The position numbers and the translations under genes are program-made. 6,807 nt of DNA. Origin: Gemmatimonadota bacterium. GTDB taxonomy: Bacteria; Latescibacterota; UBA2968; UBA8231. Positions 1 through 6,437 of the stretch are shown piece by piece. Below the pieces are notes generated by a model. It did no database searches, was not told where the DNA came from, and saw only the letters and a program-made list of their open reading frames with translations. Position 1 is the stretch's first letter, and every line of letters starts with the position of its first letter. Location: contig PATE01000076.1 of NCBI GenBank assembly GCA_002712305.1, positions 4,676 through 11,482 on the forward strand. The letters run 5' to 3'.

Positions 1-675
1 CTCGGGCTGCCGCACACGCCTCCCGGAAATCGGCAGGCCAGTTCACTGGGCCTGGGTGCTTCGTTCCGTCTGCTGCGCAATCCGGGTTTCGTCGTGCTGC
101 TCGGGATCGGATTCGTGTCCTCCACGATGAATCCCTTCTTCTACAACTTCGCCTTTCTTTTTCTCACAGAGGCCCAGGGGGTGGGGCTGGCGCCGAGCAC
201 AGCCAACTGGGTGCAGAGTCTGGGGCAAGTCGGTGAGGTTGCTGTACTGCTCATGCTCGGTACAACGCTGCGGCGTTTTGGCATCAAGCGAATTCTACTT
301 GTCGGGATCGCGGCGCAGTCCCTGCGGTTCTCATTGTTTACCCTGGGTGACCCTGCATGGCTCGTGGCGGCGGCCATGTGTCTGCACGGCTTCGTGTTCA
401 CGTTCTACGCCGTGGGCATCACCATCGCAGTGGACGAGATGAGCGATGCCGATAATCGGGCCAGTGCACAGGGCCTTATGGCGATGATTCGCGGCGGTGC
501 GGGGTCGTTGTTGGGAAACTATCTGGCGGGGACGACGTATGACCGACTGGCTGTGGAAGGCGGTGGCCACGAGTGGACCTCGTTCTTCCTGCTGCCGGCG
601 GTGGTCACCGGCGTGGGACTGATCATCTTCGGTCTGCTATTCCGCCATGGGCGGAATTCCAAATCAACTCGCTGA
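1..675 (+). CDS. NupG-like MFS permease, C-terminal part (5' end outside window)
   Basis: The reading frame is open from the first base to a TGA at 673-675, giving 224 residues with no start in view. It is an inner-membrane transporter of the major facilitator superfamily and covers about the last six helices. Hydrophobic segments lie near residues 30-55, 70-88, 98-116, 119-144, 156-176 and 193-214. The pattern FGIKRILLVG (94-103), then LRFSLFTLGDP, then NRASAQGLM (152-160) follows the corresponding region of E. coli NupG, a nucleoside:H+ symporter, as I remember it. The family is therefore fairly secure, but the substrate is not: relatives in environmental bacteria sit in sugar-catabolism clusters. 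The C-terminus is short, basic and cytoplasmic (RHGRNSKSTR). Its last 12 bases overlap the end of the convergent membrane-protein gene. Confidence 0.85.
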   Translation, partial: LGLPHTPPGNRQASSLGLGASFRLLRNPGFVVLLGIGFVSSTMNPFFYNFAFLFLTEAQGVGLAPSTANWVQSLGQVGEVAVLLMLGTTLRRFGIKRILLVGIAAQSLRFSLFTLGDPAWLVAAAMCLHGFVFTFYAVGITIAVDEMSDADNRASAQGLMAMIRGGAGSLLGNYLAGTTYDRLAVEGGGHEWTSFFLLPAVVTGVGLIIFGLLFRHGRNSKSTR

Positions 676-1140
676 TCGTCTCTCGGAAACACGGACGATG
701 ACGTAGGCGATGAGCGCGAAGACGAAGAACACCAGCAGCATCCACGCGACACTCTGCAGCGTACCGATCAAGGTCCGATAGACCTCAAGCACCCATAGTT
801 CCGTCGTCAACTCGACGACGCGAGCAGTCTTCTCCATGCCTTCGAGCAGCGGGGCTGGTGCCACCCTTGACGTGATATACTGTTCCAGGTCCCAGATTCG
901 AACCCCACCTGACACGCCGGTGACGTAGATGGCGAAGGTGATGTAATTTCGCCACGCGGACGACACATCGTCGGCGATGATGCGACCCAGAATCTGATCG
1001 ACGAGTTCGCGAAAGACCTTCGCCAGCAGGGCTGCTGTGCTCAGCGATACGATGAATGTGACGAGCAGGAGGGTTAGGTAACATGGTGACCTACAGTCCG
1101 CTGCGGATCTCCTCGATCCAGGTGACCACCTGACGGACAT
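664..1140 (-). CDS. small integral membrane protein of unknown function
   Basis: I do not recognise this 158-residue protein. It has three likely membrane helices: about residues 21-41 (YLTLLLVTFIVSLSTAALLA), 67-83 (ITFAIYVTGVSGGVRIW) and 130-149 (VAWMLLVFFVFALIAYVIV). An amphipathic, Glu-rich stretch (EGMEKTARVVELTTELWVLE) lies before the last helix, and the C-terminus is basic. The start is uncertain. The ATG at 1140 overlaps the aldolase gene by 50 bp and has only a weak purine tract before it. The first 19 residues from there look like out-of-frame aldolase sequence, so translation may really begin closer to 1085. The ATG at 1084 is in another frame and gives a non-membrane product. The hydrophobic pattern, the three-gene leftward order and the lack of a better frame support a real gene. 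It is probably coupled to the aldolase gene. Confidence 0.6.
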   Translation of the reverse strand: MSVRWSPGSRRSAADCRSPCYLTLLLVTFIVSLSTAALLAKVFRELVDQILGRIIADDVSSAWRNYITFAIYVTGVSGGVRIWDLEQYITSRVAPAPLLEGMEKTARVVELTTELWVLEVYRTLIGTLQSVAWMLLVFFVFALIAYVIVRVSERRSAS

Positions 1141-1768
1141 TCTTGGTCAGAGATGCATAATCCTTGTTGGCCACGACGTCCTTGGTCACCAGGTTCGATC
1201 CGATCCCCACGCAGGAGACACCTGCGGTGAACCACTCTTCGAGACTCTCGCGTGTGGCATTCACGCCACCGGTGGGCATGATTCGTGTCCACGGACACGG
1301 ACCCAGCATGCTCTTCACGAAGGCAGGCCCGCCGACCTCTTTTCCGGGGAAGACCTTGCAGATCTCCACGCCCAATTCCTCTGCCTGTCCGATTTCGGAT
1401 GCCGAACCGCACCCCGGTGCATAGGCAACCTTGCGCCGATTGCAGACCTTGGCCACGTCTGGATTCAACAGGGGACCGACGACGAAGTTGGCTCCGCTGG
1501 AGATATAGATCCCCGCCGTGGGCGCATCAACGATAGAACCGACACCGAGGATGATGTCGAGGTCATTGTCGATAATGTGCTCCATGGCCTCGACGAATAC
1601 ACGCCACGCCAGATCACCCCGATTCGTGAACTCTACACATCGAGCTCCACCTTCGGCACAAGCCTTGATGATATCGATCGCGGTCTGGGGGTCCTTGTTG
1701 TAGAACACGGGAACGACGCCCACCTCGACGATCGAGTTGAGGACATTCATGCGGTCGTACTTGGCCAT
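1091..1768 (-). CDS. eda: KDPG/KHG-type aldolase (Eda family)
   Basis: This cytoplasmic class I aldolase family splits 2-keto-3-deoxy-6-phosphogluconate, or related 2-keto acids such as 4-hydroxy-2-oxoglutarate, into pyruvate and an aldehyde. At 225 residues it is close to the usual 205-225. Visible family landmarks are the catalytic Glu46 with Arg50 (CVEFTNRGD), GVGS (75-78), the APGC loop (117-120), the Schiff-base Lys138 in CKVFPGKEVGG, MPTGGV (164-169) and a phosphate-site-like VGIGSNL (187-193). It starts at the ATG at 1768, with GAGAAAG 11 nt upstream. An in-frame ATG at residue 7 is a less likely start. The EFTNRGD and FPGKEVGGPAFVK wording matches the Bacteroides/planctomycete-like branch rather than E. 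coli Eda. It lies 66 bp downstream of the PhyH gene on the same strand with no clear terminator between, so co-transcription is likely. The exact substrate is not shown by sequence. Confidence 0.9.
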   Translation of the reverse strand: MAKYDRMNVLNSIVEVGVVPVFYNKDPQTAIDIIKACAEGGARCVEFTNRGDLAWRVFVEAMEHIIDNDLDIILGVGSIVDAPTAGIYISSGANFVVGPLLNPDVAKVCNRRKVAYAPGCGSASEIGQAEELGVEICKVFPGKEVGGPAFVKSMLGPCPWTRIMPTGGVNATRESLEEWFTAGVSCVGIGSNLVTKDVVANKDYASLTKNVRQVVTWIEEIRSGL

Positions 1769-1834
1769 CGGAATCAGTTCTTTCTCTCGGTTTGTATGGT
1801 CGACAGGTTAATAGGCCCGGGTCGTGGGCAACTG

Positions 1835-2605
1835 TCAACTCCCCGGAATCGGAAAGGGAATGGCGGTCTCTGGATAGTGCTTGTGGCGATCCTCTCCCCT
1901 CATGAGAACGGGACGCCACTGGTGGCCGAGGGAGTTTTCCTCGACCTGCCGAGCCTGTGGTGGGATAAAACGAACCGTCAGGCCACACCGGCGCCGATCG
2001 GATCGATTCGGACGACTGGCTTGAAACAACTGCCCATTGTGGATCGACGTCTGTCCCGCCGTCAGCTCGATGGGAACGGCCTTGCTCGTATCGACCAGGT
2101 CATCGGAAATCTCCTGATGGATGCTGAGCAGGTTGTCCGTCGTCTCCGACGTACCGTGCGTAGCGATTCCATCCCGATGCGACCCGGGGATCACCTCCAT
2201 ACAGCCATTCTCGACATCCGCATCATCCACGGCGATCCAAGCGGTGTGAGCCTCGGGGGGTTCGAGCCCCCAGTACGTGATATCCTGGTGCCAGGCGACA
2301 TACTTCTTGTTGTCGGGGTCGGGATACTTGCAGAAGAAGTGCGTCGACAACAGCATCACATCGTCGCCCATACATGCGGACACGGCATCGACGACCCGCG
2401 GGTCTGCCGCCATCTGCCAGATGAATTCCTCATCGATGTGGCGTCCCTGAAGACCGATGGCACACTTTTCGGGGCCCTCTCGCGCTTCGAGTTCGTCAAA
2501 GCTGGCGCGGAAGCCGTTCATTTCTTCAGGTGTGAACAGATCAAGACGCGTGACGAAGCCGTCGCGGTGGTAGGCGTCGGTGAGGGCGTCCAGCGCGATT
2601 GTCAT
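1835..2605 (-). CDS. PhyH (phytanoyl-CoA dioxygenase) family protein lacking the usual distal iron-ligand His
   Basis: This 256-residue protein has the double-stranded beta-helix fold of the Fe(II)/2-oxoglutarate dioxygenases. Typical PhyH features are the N-terminal YHRDGFVTR (12-20), the first metal motif His106-x-Asp108 (WHQDITYWG), the core TAWIAVDDADVENGCMEVIPGSH (121-143) and PNRSDRRRCGLTVRF (199-213), whose Arg206 sits where the 2-oxoglutarate-binding Arg is expected. The oddity is the third iron ligand. Relatives have LHGSGPN or FHSSEPN here, but this protein has LFQASRPN with Gln195 (codon CAA, 2021-2023). His189 six residues earlier is also conserved in the family but is not the ligand in human PHYH. 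I chose the ATG at 2605 because AGGAGA lies 8 nt before it; an upstream in-frame ATG at 2656 has no such site and overlaps the promoter. It may be a variant-centre enzyme or an inactive homologue. Substrate unknown. Confidence 0.85.
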   Translation of the reverse strand: MTIALDALTDAYHRDGFVTRLDLFTPEEMNGFRASFDELEAREGPEKCAIGLQGRHIDEEFIWQMAADPRVVDAVSACMGDDVMLLSTHFFCKYPDPDNKKYVAWHQDITYWGLEPPEAHTAWIAVDDADVENGCMEVIPGSHRDGIATHGTSETTDNLLSIHQEISDDLVDTSKAVPIELTAGQTSIHNGQLFQASRPNRSDRRRCGLTVRFIPPQARQVEENSLGHQWRPVLMRGEDRHKHYPETAIPFPIPGS

Positions 2606-2614
2606 GGTTGAAAT

Positions 2615-2642
2615 CTCCTGCTGAGGAATCGATGAGCAGGAG
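2615..2642. promoter_or_regulatory. 8-bp inverted repeat, candidate operator
   Basis: CTCCTGCT (2615-2622) and AGCAGGAG (2635-2642) are perfect inverted arms separated by 12 bp. One arm overlaps the -10 box of the leftward promoter, and the other contains the Shine-Dalgarno site of the PhyH gene. Because transcription should begin near 2634, the upstream arm would mostly not be in the RNA, so a DNA-level operator is more likely than an RNA hairpin. No regulator gene is visible in the window. Confidence 0.4.
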
Positions 2643-2670
2643 TATAGCCGTCCCATGACTTGGGCGTCAA
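2641..2670 (-). promoter_or_regulatory. sigma70-type promoter for the PhyH-aldolase-membrane protein run
   Basis: Read on the minus strand, TTGACG (2670-2665) and TATACT (2646-2641) are separated by 18 bp. Each hexamer matches the sigma70 consensus at five of six positions. The predicted start is near 2634, giving a leader of about 28 nt before the ATG at 2605 that includes the ribosome binding site. This is the best promoter match I found in the window. Confidence 0.6.
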
Positions 2671-2714
2671 CGCGCAGGGCGCGTCGGAGACGGCTGCCGA
2701 AGGCCCGATGGCAA

Positions 2715-2731
2715 CACGTCGTGCACGTCGT
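2715..2731. repeat. short direct repeat CACGTCGT x2
   Basis: CACGTCGT occurs at 2715-2722 and again at 2724-2731, with one base between them, and creates a CGTGCACG palindrome across the join. It lies just upstream of the candidate -35 box of the dehydrogenase promoter, where activators often bind. It could also be chance in GC-rich DNA. Confidence 0.25.
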
Positions 2732-2759
2732 TGAAGGCCATCACCTCCGAGGCTACTTT
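2731..2759 (+). promoter_or_regulatory. weak candidate promoter for the alcohol dehydrogenase gene
   Basis: TTGAAG (2731-2736) and TACTTT (2754-2759) are spaced by 17 bp. They keep the TTGA start of the -35 box and the TA...T frame of the -10 box, but the match is otherwise poor. Transcription would start near 2766 and give a leader of about 28 nt containing AAGGA (2781-2785). The position in the divergent gap is right; the sequence alone is weak evidence. Confidence 0.3.
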
Positions 2760-2793
2760 CCGGCGACCTTCACCCACCTAAAGGACCACCCTC

Positions 2794-4038
2794 ATGACGA
2801 TGCCAAGCCTGCAGATCAACGAATCCCTCTTCGATGGGTGCGATTTCTTCGAATCGGAATCGTCTCGCACTCAACTGGGGGAGGTTTTTCGCTTTGATCG
2901 GCGCCGCATCCTCTTCGGCGGAGGCGCACTGAAGAGTTTGCCCGAAGAGTGTCGTCTTCTGAAGGCGACGAGGATCTATCTGGTGCGAGACCCCGCCTTA
3001 GGTGACCTGAGTGCGCAGGTCGAGGGGGTTCTGGCCGAGGGTGGCCTCCAGGTCGTTGTCGTGGACACAGACGTCGTACCGAATCCCACCGTGGCCAGCG
3101 TCGATGGACTGGCGGCGCGTCTCCCGGCCGCTCAGGACTTCGATGCCGTCGTCGCTGTCGGTGGCGGATCGACGATGGACAGTTGCAAGGTGGCAATGGC
3201 TGTGGCAGCCAATGGTGGATCCGTGCCCGACTACTTCGGTTTCGACCTGTTCGAACAAGCGCCTGACTGGCCCTTGATCTGTCTGCCCACTACGGCGGGC
3301 ACAGGGGCAGAGGCCAGCCGCGTGTCGGTGGTGGCCACCGATCAGGGCAAACAGGCGATCTACGACGACCACATCCAACCGAGGGTGGCGATCGTGGATC
3401 CCGACCTGACGGCGAAGATGCCGCCCGTGCTGACGGCCACGACGGGACTGGATGCGATCGGCCACGCGTTGGAGTGCACCGCCTCGACCAAGAGCACGGA
3501 CCTCGGCGACGCCGTAGCGCGTGAATCCCTGCGAGCAGGTCTGCCTTTCTTCGAGCGTGCCGTCACTACCGGCGACCGTGCGTCACGACGACAAATGTCC
3601 CGCTGCAGCATTCTGGCCGGTCTGTTGTTGAGTCCTATCAACACGGGTGCGGCACACGCTCTGGGATACGGCATCGAGAAACTCTCTTTTCTGCGTGGCA
3701 AACCCGTGCCTCACGGAACGGCTGTGGCCCTGGTGCTGCCCGGCGTGATCCTGCACAACGCCCCCGCCGTTGCGGACAAGTACTACTACGCAGCTGGTGT
3801 GGCCGGGGTTGAACTGGATGGCGTCAGTCGCGAGGAGGGAATTCGACGCGTCGCTGCGTGGATCGATGGGCTTCGTCGACAGCACACGCCCTACGGCTGC
3901 CTGCGGGACGCGAATCTGAGGTCGGCGGACATCCCTGCCATGATGGAGATCGGACTGCAGGTGCGGCGACTTCTCGACCCAAATCCGGTAGAGGTGACCG
4001 AAGCGGATGCGGAGAAGATCTATCGGGCTGTGCTGTAG
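2794..4038 (+). CDS. iron-containing (group III) alcohol dehydrogenase
   Basis: This 414-residue, probably cytoplasmic NAD(P)-dependent oxidoreductase interconverts an alcohol and an aldehyde or ketone with a bound Fe(II) or Zn(II). The N-terminal Rossmann-like half contains VPNP (95-98), the nucleotide-binding GGGSTMD (123-129) and PTTAGTGAEAS (165-175). The C-terminal helical half has all four metal ligands expected from FucO-type enzymes: Asp220 and His224 (GLDAIGHALE), His288 (GAAHALGYG) and His307 (PVPHG). The His288-His307 spacing is 19 rather than the 14 of FucO, owing to a longer LSFLRGKP loop. The position of FucO His267 is Tyr292, as in some subfamilies. About 30 extra residues precede the usual first strand. 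The start is set by AAGGA 8 nt before the ATG at 2794. It is divergent from the PhyH gene and ends 15 bp before the convergent ThuA-like gene. Substrate unknown. Confidence 0.93.
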   Translation: MTMPSLQINESLFDGCDFFESESSRTQLGEVFRFDRRRILFGGGALKSLPEECRLLKATRIYLVRDPALGDLSAQVEGVLAEGGLQVVVVDTDVVPNPTVASVDGLAARLPAAQDFDAVVAVGGGSTMDSCKVAMAVAANGGSVPDYFGFDLFEQAPDWPLICLPTTAGTGAEASRVSVVATDQGKQAIYDDHIQPRVAIVDPDLTAKMPPVLTATTGLDAIGHALECTASTKSTDLGDAVARESLRAGLPFFERAVTTGDRASRRQMSRCSILAGLLLSPINTGAAHALGYGIEKLSFLRGKPVPHGTAVALVLPGVILHNAPAVADKYYYAAGVAGVELDGVSREEGIRRVAAWIDGLRRQHTPYGCLRDANLRSADIPAMMEIGLQVRRLLDPNPVEVTEADAEKIYRAVL

Positions 4039-4053
4039 CTCCTGTTGACCGGC

Positions 4054-4728
4054 CTACTCCCGCCACTGGCCATCACGACGCTCCGGTGCCGGACCGATTG
4101 AACAGGCCCACCGCAGAGCGTTCTCCACCAGCCGCAGGAAGTCGAGTTCCCAGAAATCGCGCTGATGCCCTAAGGATGTGGTGAACACGCGCCCCGCTCG
4201 TTCACAGGTCCAGGCGACGGGCTCGTCGTGTTCGCTCGCCTGACCATGGAGCAGCGTCGTCGTATCGTCAGCGAGGGGCGTGTTACGATACAGTGAGCCG
4301 TGGGCGCCAAAGGGCTCGACTTCTTGAAGGATCTCATGCTCGATGCCTTCGGCATAACGCACCTGGGTCTCAATCTCTGAACCAAAATGGCCGTCGTAGT
4401 TGCCTCCGAGGATTTCCCTGTCGAGTTCCAACCAATGCTGGAAGGCGTGACTGGCCGTGCGCAGTGCCACCAGTGGCCGACCATCACGACAGTAGCTCTG
4501 AAAACGTTCCAGTTCGACACCCTGTGTTTCCAACCGGCGTGTAAACAGTACGACGGCGTCTGCCTCGTCGATGGCGGACAATGACACATCGTCGGTCTCA
4601 GAGGAGTAGACGATCAACTCGCAGCGAAGGGGAGCATTCACCTGCAGGTAGTCTCGCAGCAGGACGAGAGACTCCTCCGAGTCGTATTCGAAGGAGCCGG
4701 AAATCAGAACGATCTGGCGGTCACTCAT
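4054..4728 (-). CDS. ThuA-like domain protein
   Basis: This 224-residue protein is a single ThuA-like domain, a fold related to class I glutamine amidotransferases. It is named after rhizobial ThuA of trehalose utilisation and is common in sugar-catabolism clusters of environmental bacteria. Supporting segments are the first strand IVLISGSFEY (6-15), the strand ADAVVLFTRR (56-65), LVALRTASHAFQHW (86-99) at the nucleophile-elbow position, the GGNYDGHFG loop (108-116) and the C-terminal EPVAWT then RVFTTSLGHQRDFWE (180-194), followed by LRLVENALRWA. There is no signal peptide, so it is probably cytoplasmic. No Cys is present at the elbow, so a glutaminase role is unlikely. The ATG at 4728 has AGGAGAG 8 nt upstream. 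It is divergent from the second PhyH gene across 113 bp, so they may share regulation. Its exact reaction cannot be told from sequence. Confidence 0.88.
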   Translation of the reverse strand: MSDRQIVLISGSFEYDSEESLVLLRDYLQVNAPLRCELIVYSSETDDVSLSAIDEADAVVLFTRRLETQGVELERFQSYCRDGRPLVALRTASHAFQHWLELDREILGGNYDGHFGSEIETQVRYAEGIEHEILQEVEPFGAHGSLYRNTPLADDTTTLLHGQASEHDEPVAWTCERAGRVFTTSLGHQRDFWELDFLRLVENALRWACSIGPAPERRDGQWRE

Positions 4729-4736
4729 GGCGCCTA

Positions 4737-4776
4737 CTCTCCTGCGAGAACGTTGGCTCTCCTGCGAAACGTCTGG
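4737..4776. repeat. imperfect tandem duplication of about 20 bp carrying the ThuA ribosome binding site
   Basis: Units 4737-4756 and 4757-4776 share their first ten bases (CTCTCCTGCG) and are nearly alike in the rest with small shifts. Read on the minus strand, each contains GCAGGAGAG, so the leader of the ThuA-like gene has two copies of a strong Shine-Dalgarno sequence. Only the nearer one is at working distance from the ATG at 4728. Confidence 0.6.
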
Positions 4777-4841
4777 CTCCTATTTGCCCGTGCCCGAGAC
4801 AATGACTAGTGTCGCGCCTTCGCTTCACCTGGAGACCTGCC

Positions 4842-5618
4842 ATGTCCGCTGTCGAAGACGCCATCGCTCATCTCGACCAGTACGGGTACTGCCTGCTGCC
4901 CGAATTGATGCCCGCCGAATGGGCACGATCGTTCGCCGAACGGTGCCAGGAACTGCACGCAGACCCACAGAACGCCAACAAGATCTCCGGTGACGAGCAC
5001 TACGAAACTCTCTTCGGCATGCTCAATCTCGACGATCGCACATGGGCGTGTGCTTCGCATCCGTCAGCCGTGACGGTGGCTCGGCATTTCCTTGGCCCTA
5101 AGTGCCGAGTTGTTGAAGCCTGCTCCAAACCGACACAACCCGGGGCGCCACATCAAGCGCTGCACGCAGATTCGGCTGGAAACTTCGTGCGTGTGCCGGA
5201 CATCCCGTGGATGATCAACAGCATGTGGATGCTGACGGATTTCACCGCCGACAACGGTGCCACGGCCGTCGTGCCGGGCAGCCACCGATCGCGCCTGAGT
5301 GCTCCTCCTGCGGATCTCGATGTGGACGGCCCGCATCTTCATGCCATCTGCGGCACGGCGGGTAGCCTGCTGATGTGGCACGCAGGCACGTTCCACATGG
5401 CGCGCGGGAATCGAAGTGACACGGTCCGGATAGGACTCAACGTCGCCTACTATCCAAGATGGTTCAACAACTGGGTAGAGAATCACCATCAGCCGGTATG
5501 GCCGGAGACCTTCGAGCGCATGCCGCGGGTGATGCAGTCTCTGTGTACCGGGCGCCGGGTTCACACGCGAGCCGAAGCGTATGAGGCGCCACCCATGGCG
5601 CCACCGGAGGGTCCTTAG
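4842..5618 (+). CDS. PhyH (phytanoyl-CoA dioxygenase) family protein, intact metal triad
   Basis: This 258-residue cytoplasmic Fe(II)/2-oxoglutarate-dependent oxygenase has an N-terminal LDQYGYCLLPEL (11-22) typical of the family. It carries the metal motif His108-x-Asp110 (HQALHADSAG), NGATAVVPGSHRS (138-150), the third ligand His185 (TFHMARGN) and Arg196 eleven residues later for 2-oxoglutarate. All residues needed for activity are present, in contrast to the other PhyH protein in this window. The two share the fold but little sequence, so they are different subfamilies rather than a recent duplication. I chose the ATG at 4842 because GGAGA lies about 7 nt before it; an in-frame GTG at 4809 would add 11 unlikely residues and has no such site. 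It is divergent from the ThuA-like gene and ends 22 bp before the convergent TPR remnant. The substrate is unknown; relatives hydroxylate diverse small molecules. Confidence 0.9.
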   Translation: MSAVEDAIAHLDQYGYCLLPELMPAEWARSFAERCQELHADPQNANKISGDEHYETLFGMLNLDDRTWACASHPSAVTVARHFLGPKCRVVEACSKPTQPGAPHQALHADSAGNFVRVPDIPWMINSMWMLTDFTADNGATAVVPGSHRSRLSAPPADLDVDGPHLHAICGTAGSLLMWHAGTFHMARGNRSDTVRIGLNVAYYPRWFNNWVENHHQPVWPETFERMPRVMQSLCTGRRVHTRAEAYEAPPMAPPEGP

Positions 5619-5640
5619 GCGTCAGTACCCAGGGAGACAG

Positions 5641-6431
5641 CTACCGAGCACCCCTCAGCTGGGCGAGCTGGCGCCGTGCTGCGTCGCCGCCAGGGCCATC
5701 GCCAAATTCACGGAGATAGCTCGACAGCATTCGCACCGCCGCGTCCGTGCCCTCCAACTCCTTGGTGACATACGCCCAGTCGAAATAGATCGGGAAGAAC
5801 CCGGTGACAGCGCGGCGGCTCTCTCGTATTCGCCGACAGCCGTCTCCAATGCCGCAACACGGTCGTCGTCGTCTCCCGCATCCCTGGCCTGCTGAGCCAC
5901 CAGGTATTGCTGGCATAACCCGTGGTAGAGAAAACCCTCCCGCTCATCGGGATAGAGTTCGGTGGCGAGGCGGTACCGATCACAACAGGTTTTCGCGTCA
6001 CCCGCACCCCAGGCCGAGTTTCCTTGAAAAATCAGAGATGCAAGACTCGAACCAGTCAGCAGTCGGTCACCTGCGAATCTCTGGGCAAGGGCGAAGTAGT
6101 GGGCAGACAGTGAGTCCTGTTTGGCAAAGGAGAAGGTGCAGGCCGTGATGGAATAGGCAAGGGCAAACTGGGTGTCGACCTACGTCGCCTTGATCAGTTC
6201 CCGTGCTCCTTCTTCGAAGTATCCCGCGTACGTAAGGTCGTGACCTTTCACTAAGTGCTGATAGGCGGTCAGGTCCTTCGTTGTCATGTCGCCGATCGGC
6301 GCGATTCGGCCTTCCTCAATCTCAAAGTCGAAGACATCGGCAAGGCGATCACGGAATGCGAAACATGCCGAGTCCACGAGCGCGAGCAGTTCGCCATCAC
6401 TGCCGGCTGCCCATGATCGGCGGACCAGCTC
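5641..6431 (-). pseudogene. TPR-protein remnant: nonsense codon, frameshift, N-terminus missing
   Basis: On the minus strand a helical-repeat protein can be followed through two frames. The first part (about 6431-6183) reads LVRRSWAAGSDGELLALVDS, then DMTTKDLTAYQHLVKGHDL and YAGYFEEGARELIKAT, and hits TAG at 6182-6180. The same frame then continues with VDTQFALAYSITAC, HYFALAQRFAGDR, ELYPDEREGFLYHGLC and EYERAAALSPG, clearly the same TPR protein. A CAG-to-TAG change would explain the stop (ATQVDTQFALAY). Near 5800 the frame slips by one base and continues as FFPIYFDWAYVTKELEG, ending LAQLRGAR at a TAG (5643-5641). The wording resembles C-terminal TPR regions of large multidomain proteins, in which a long N-terminal part would come first; here it is absent. 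There are two independent lesions plus truncation. Sequencing error is an alternative, especially next to the CCC run at 5800-5802. Confidence 0.7.
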
Positions 6432-6437
6432 TGTCCG

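Noticed and set aside
785-1084. 99-codon frame starting at the ATG at 1084 just after the aldolase stop
   Set aside because: The position looks right for a next gene, but the product is His/Arg/Pro-rich without structure, whereas the other frame encodes a clear three-helix membrane protein.
1577-2611. 344-codon open frame on the plus strand
   Set aside because: It lies antisense to the aldolase and PhyH genes, whose family motifs are unmistakable. Its protein shows no domain or ribosome binding site and is a by-product of GC-rich codon use.
2615-2642. RNA hairpin hiding the PhyH ribosome binding site
   Set aside because: The arms would pair well, but the predicted transcript starts near 2634, so the 5' arm would mostly be absent from the RNA. 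A DNA operator is the simpler reading.
2606-2656. Upstream ATG at 2656 as the start of the first PhyH gene
   Set aside because: It would include the promoter -10 region and dyad in the coding sequence and lacks a ribosome binding site. The ATG at 2605 has AGGAGA at 8 nt.
4039-4053. Possible terminator between the convergent dehydrogenase and ThuA-like genes
   Set aside because: The gap is only 15 bp and shows no stem followed by a T run.
4809-4841. GTG at 4809 as the start of the second PhyH gene
   Set aside because: It has no Shine-Dalgarno site at proper distance. The ATG at 4842 has GGAGA and begins where the family usually begins.
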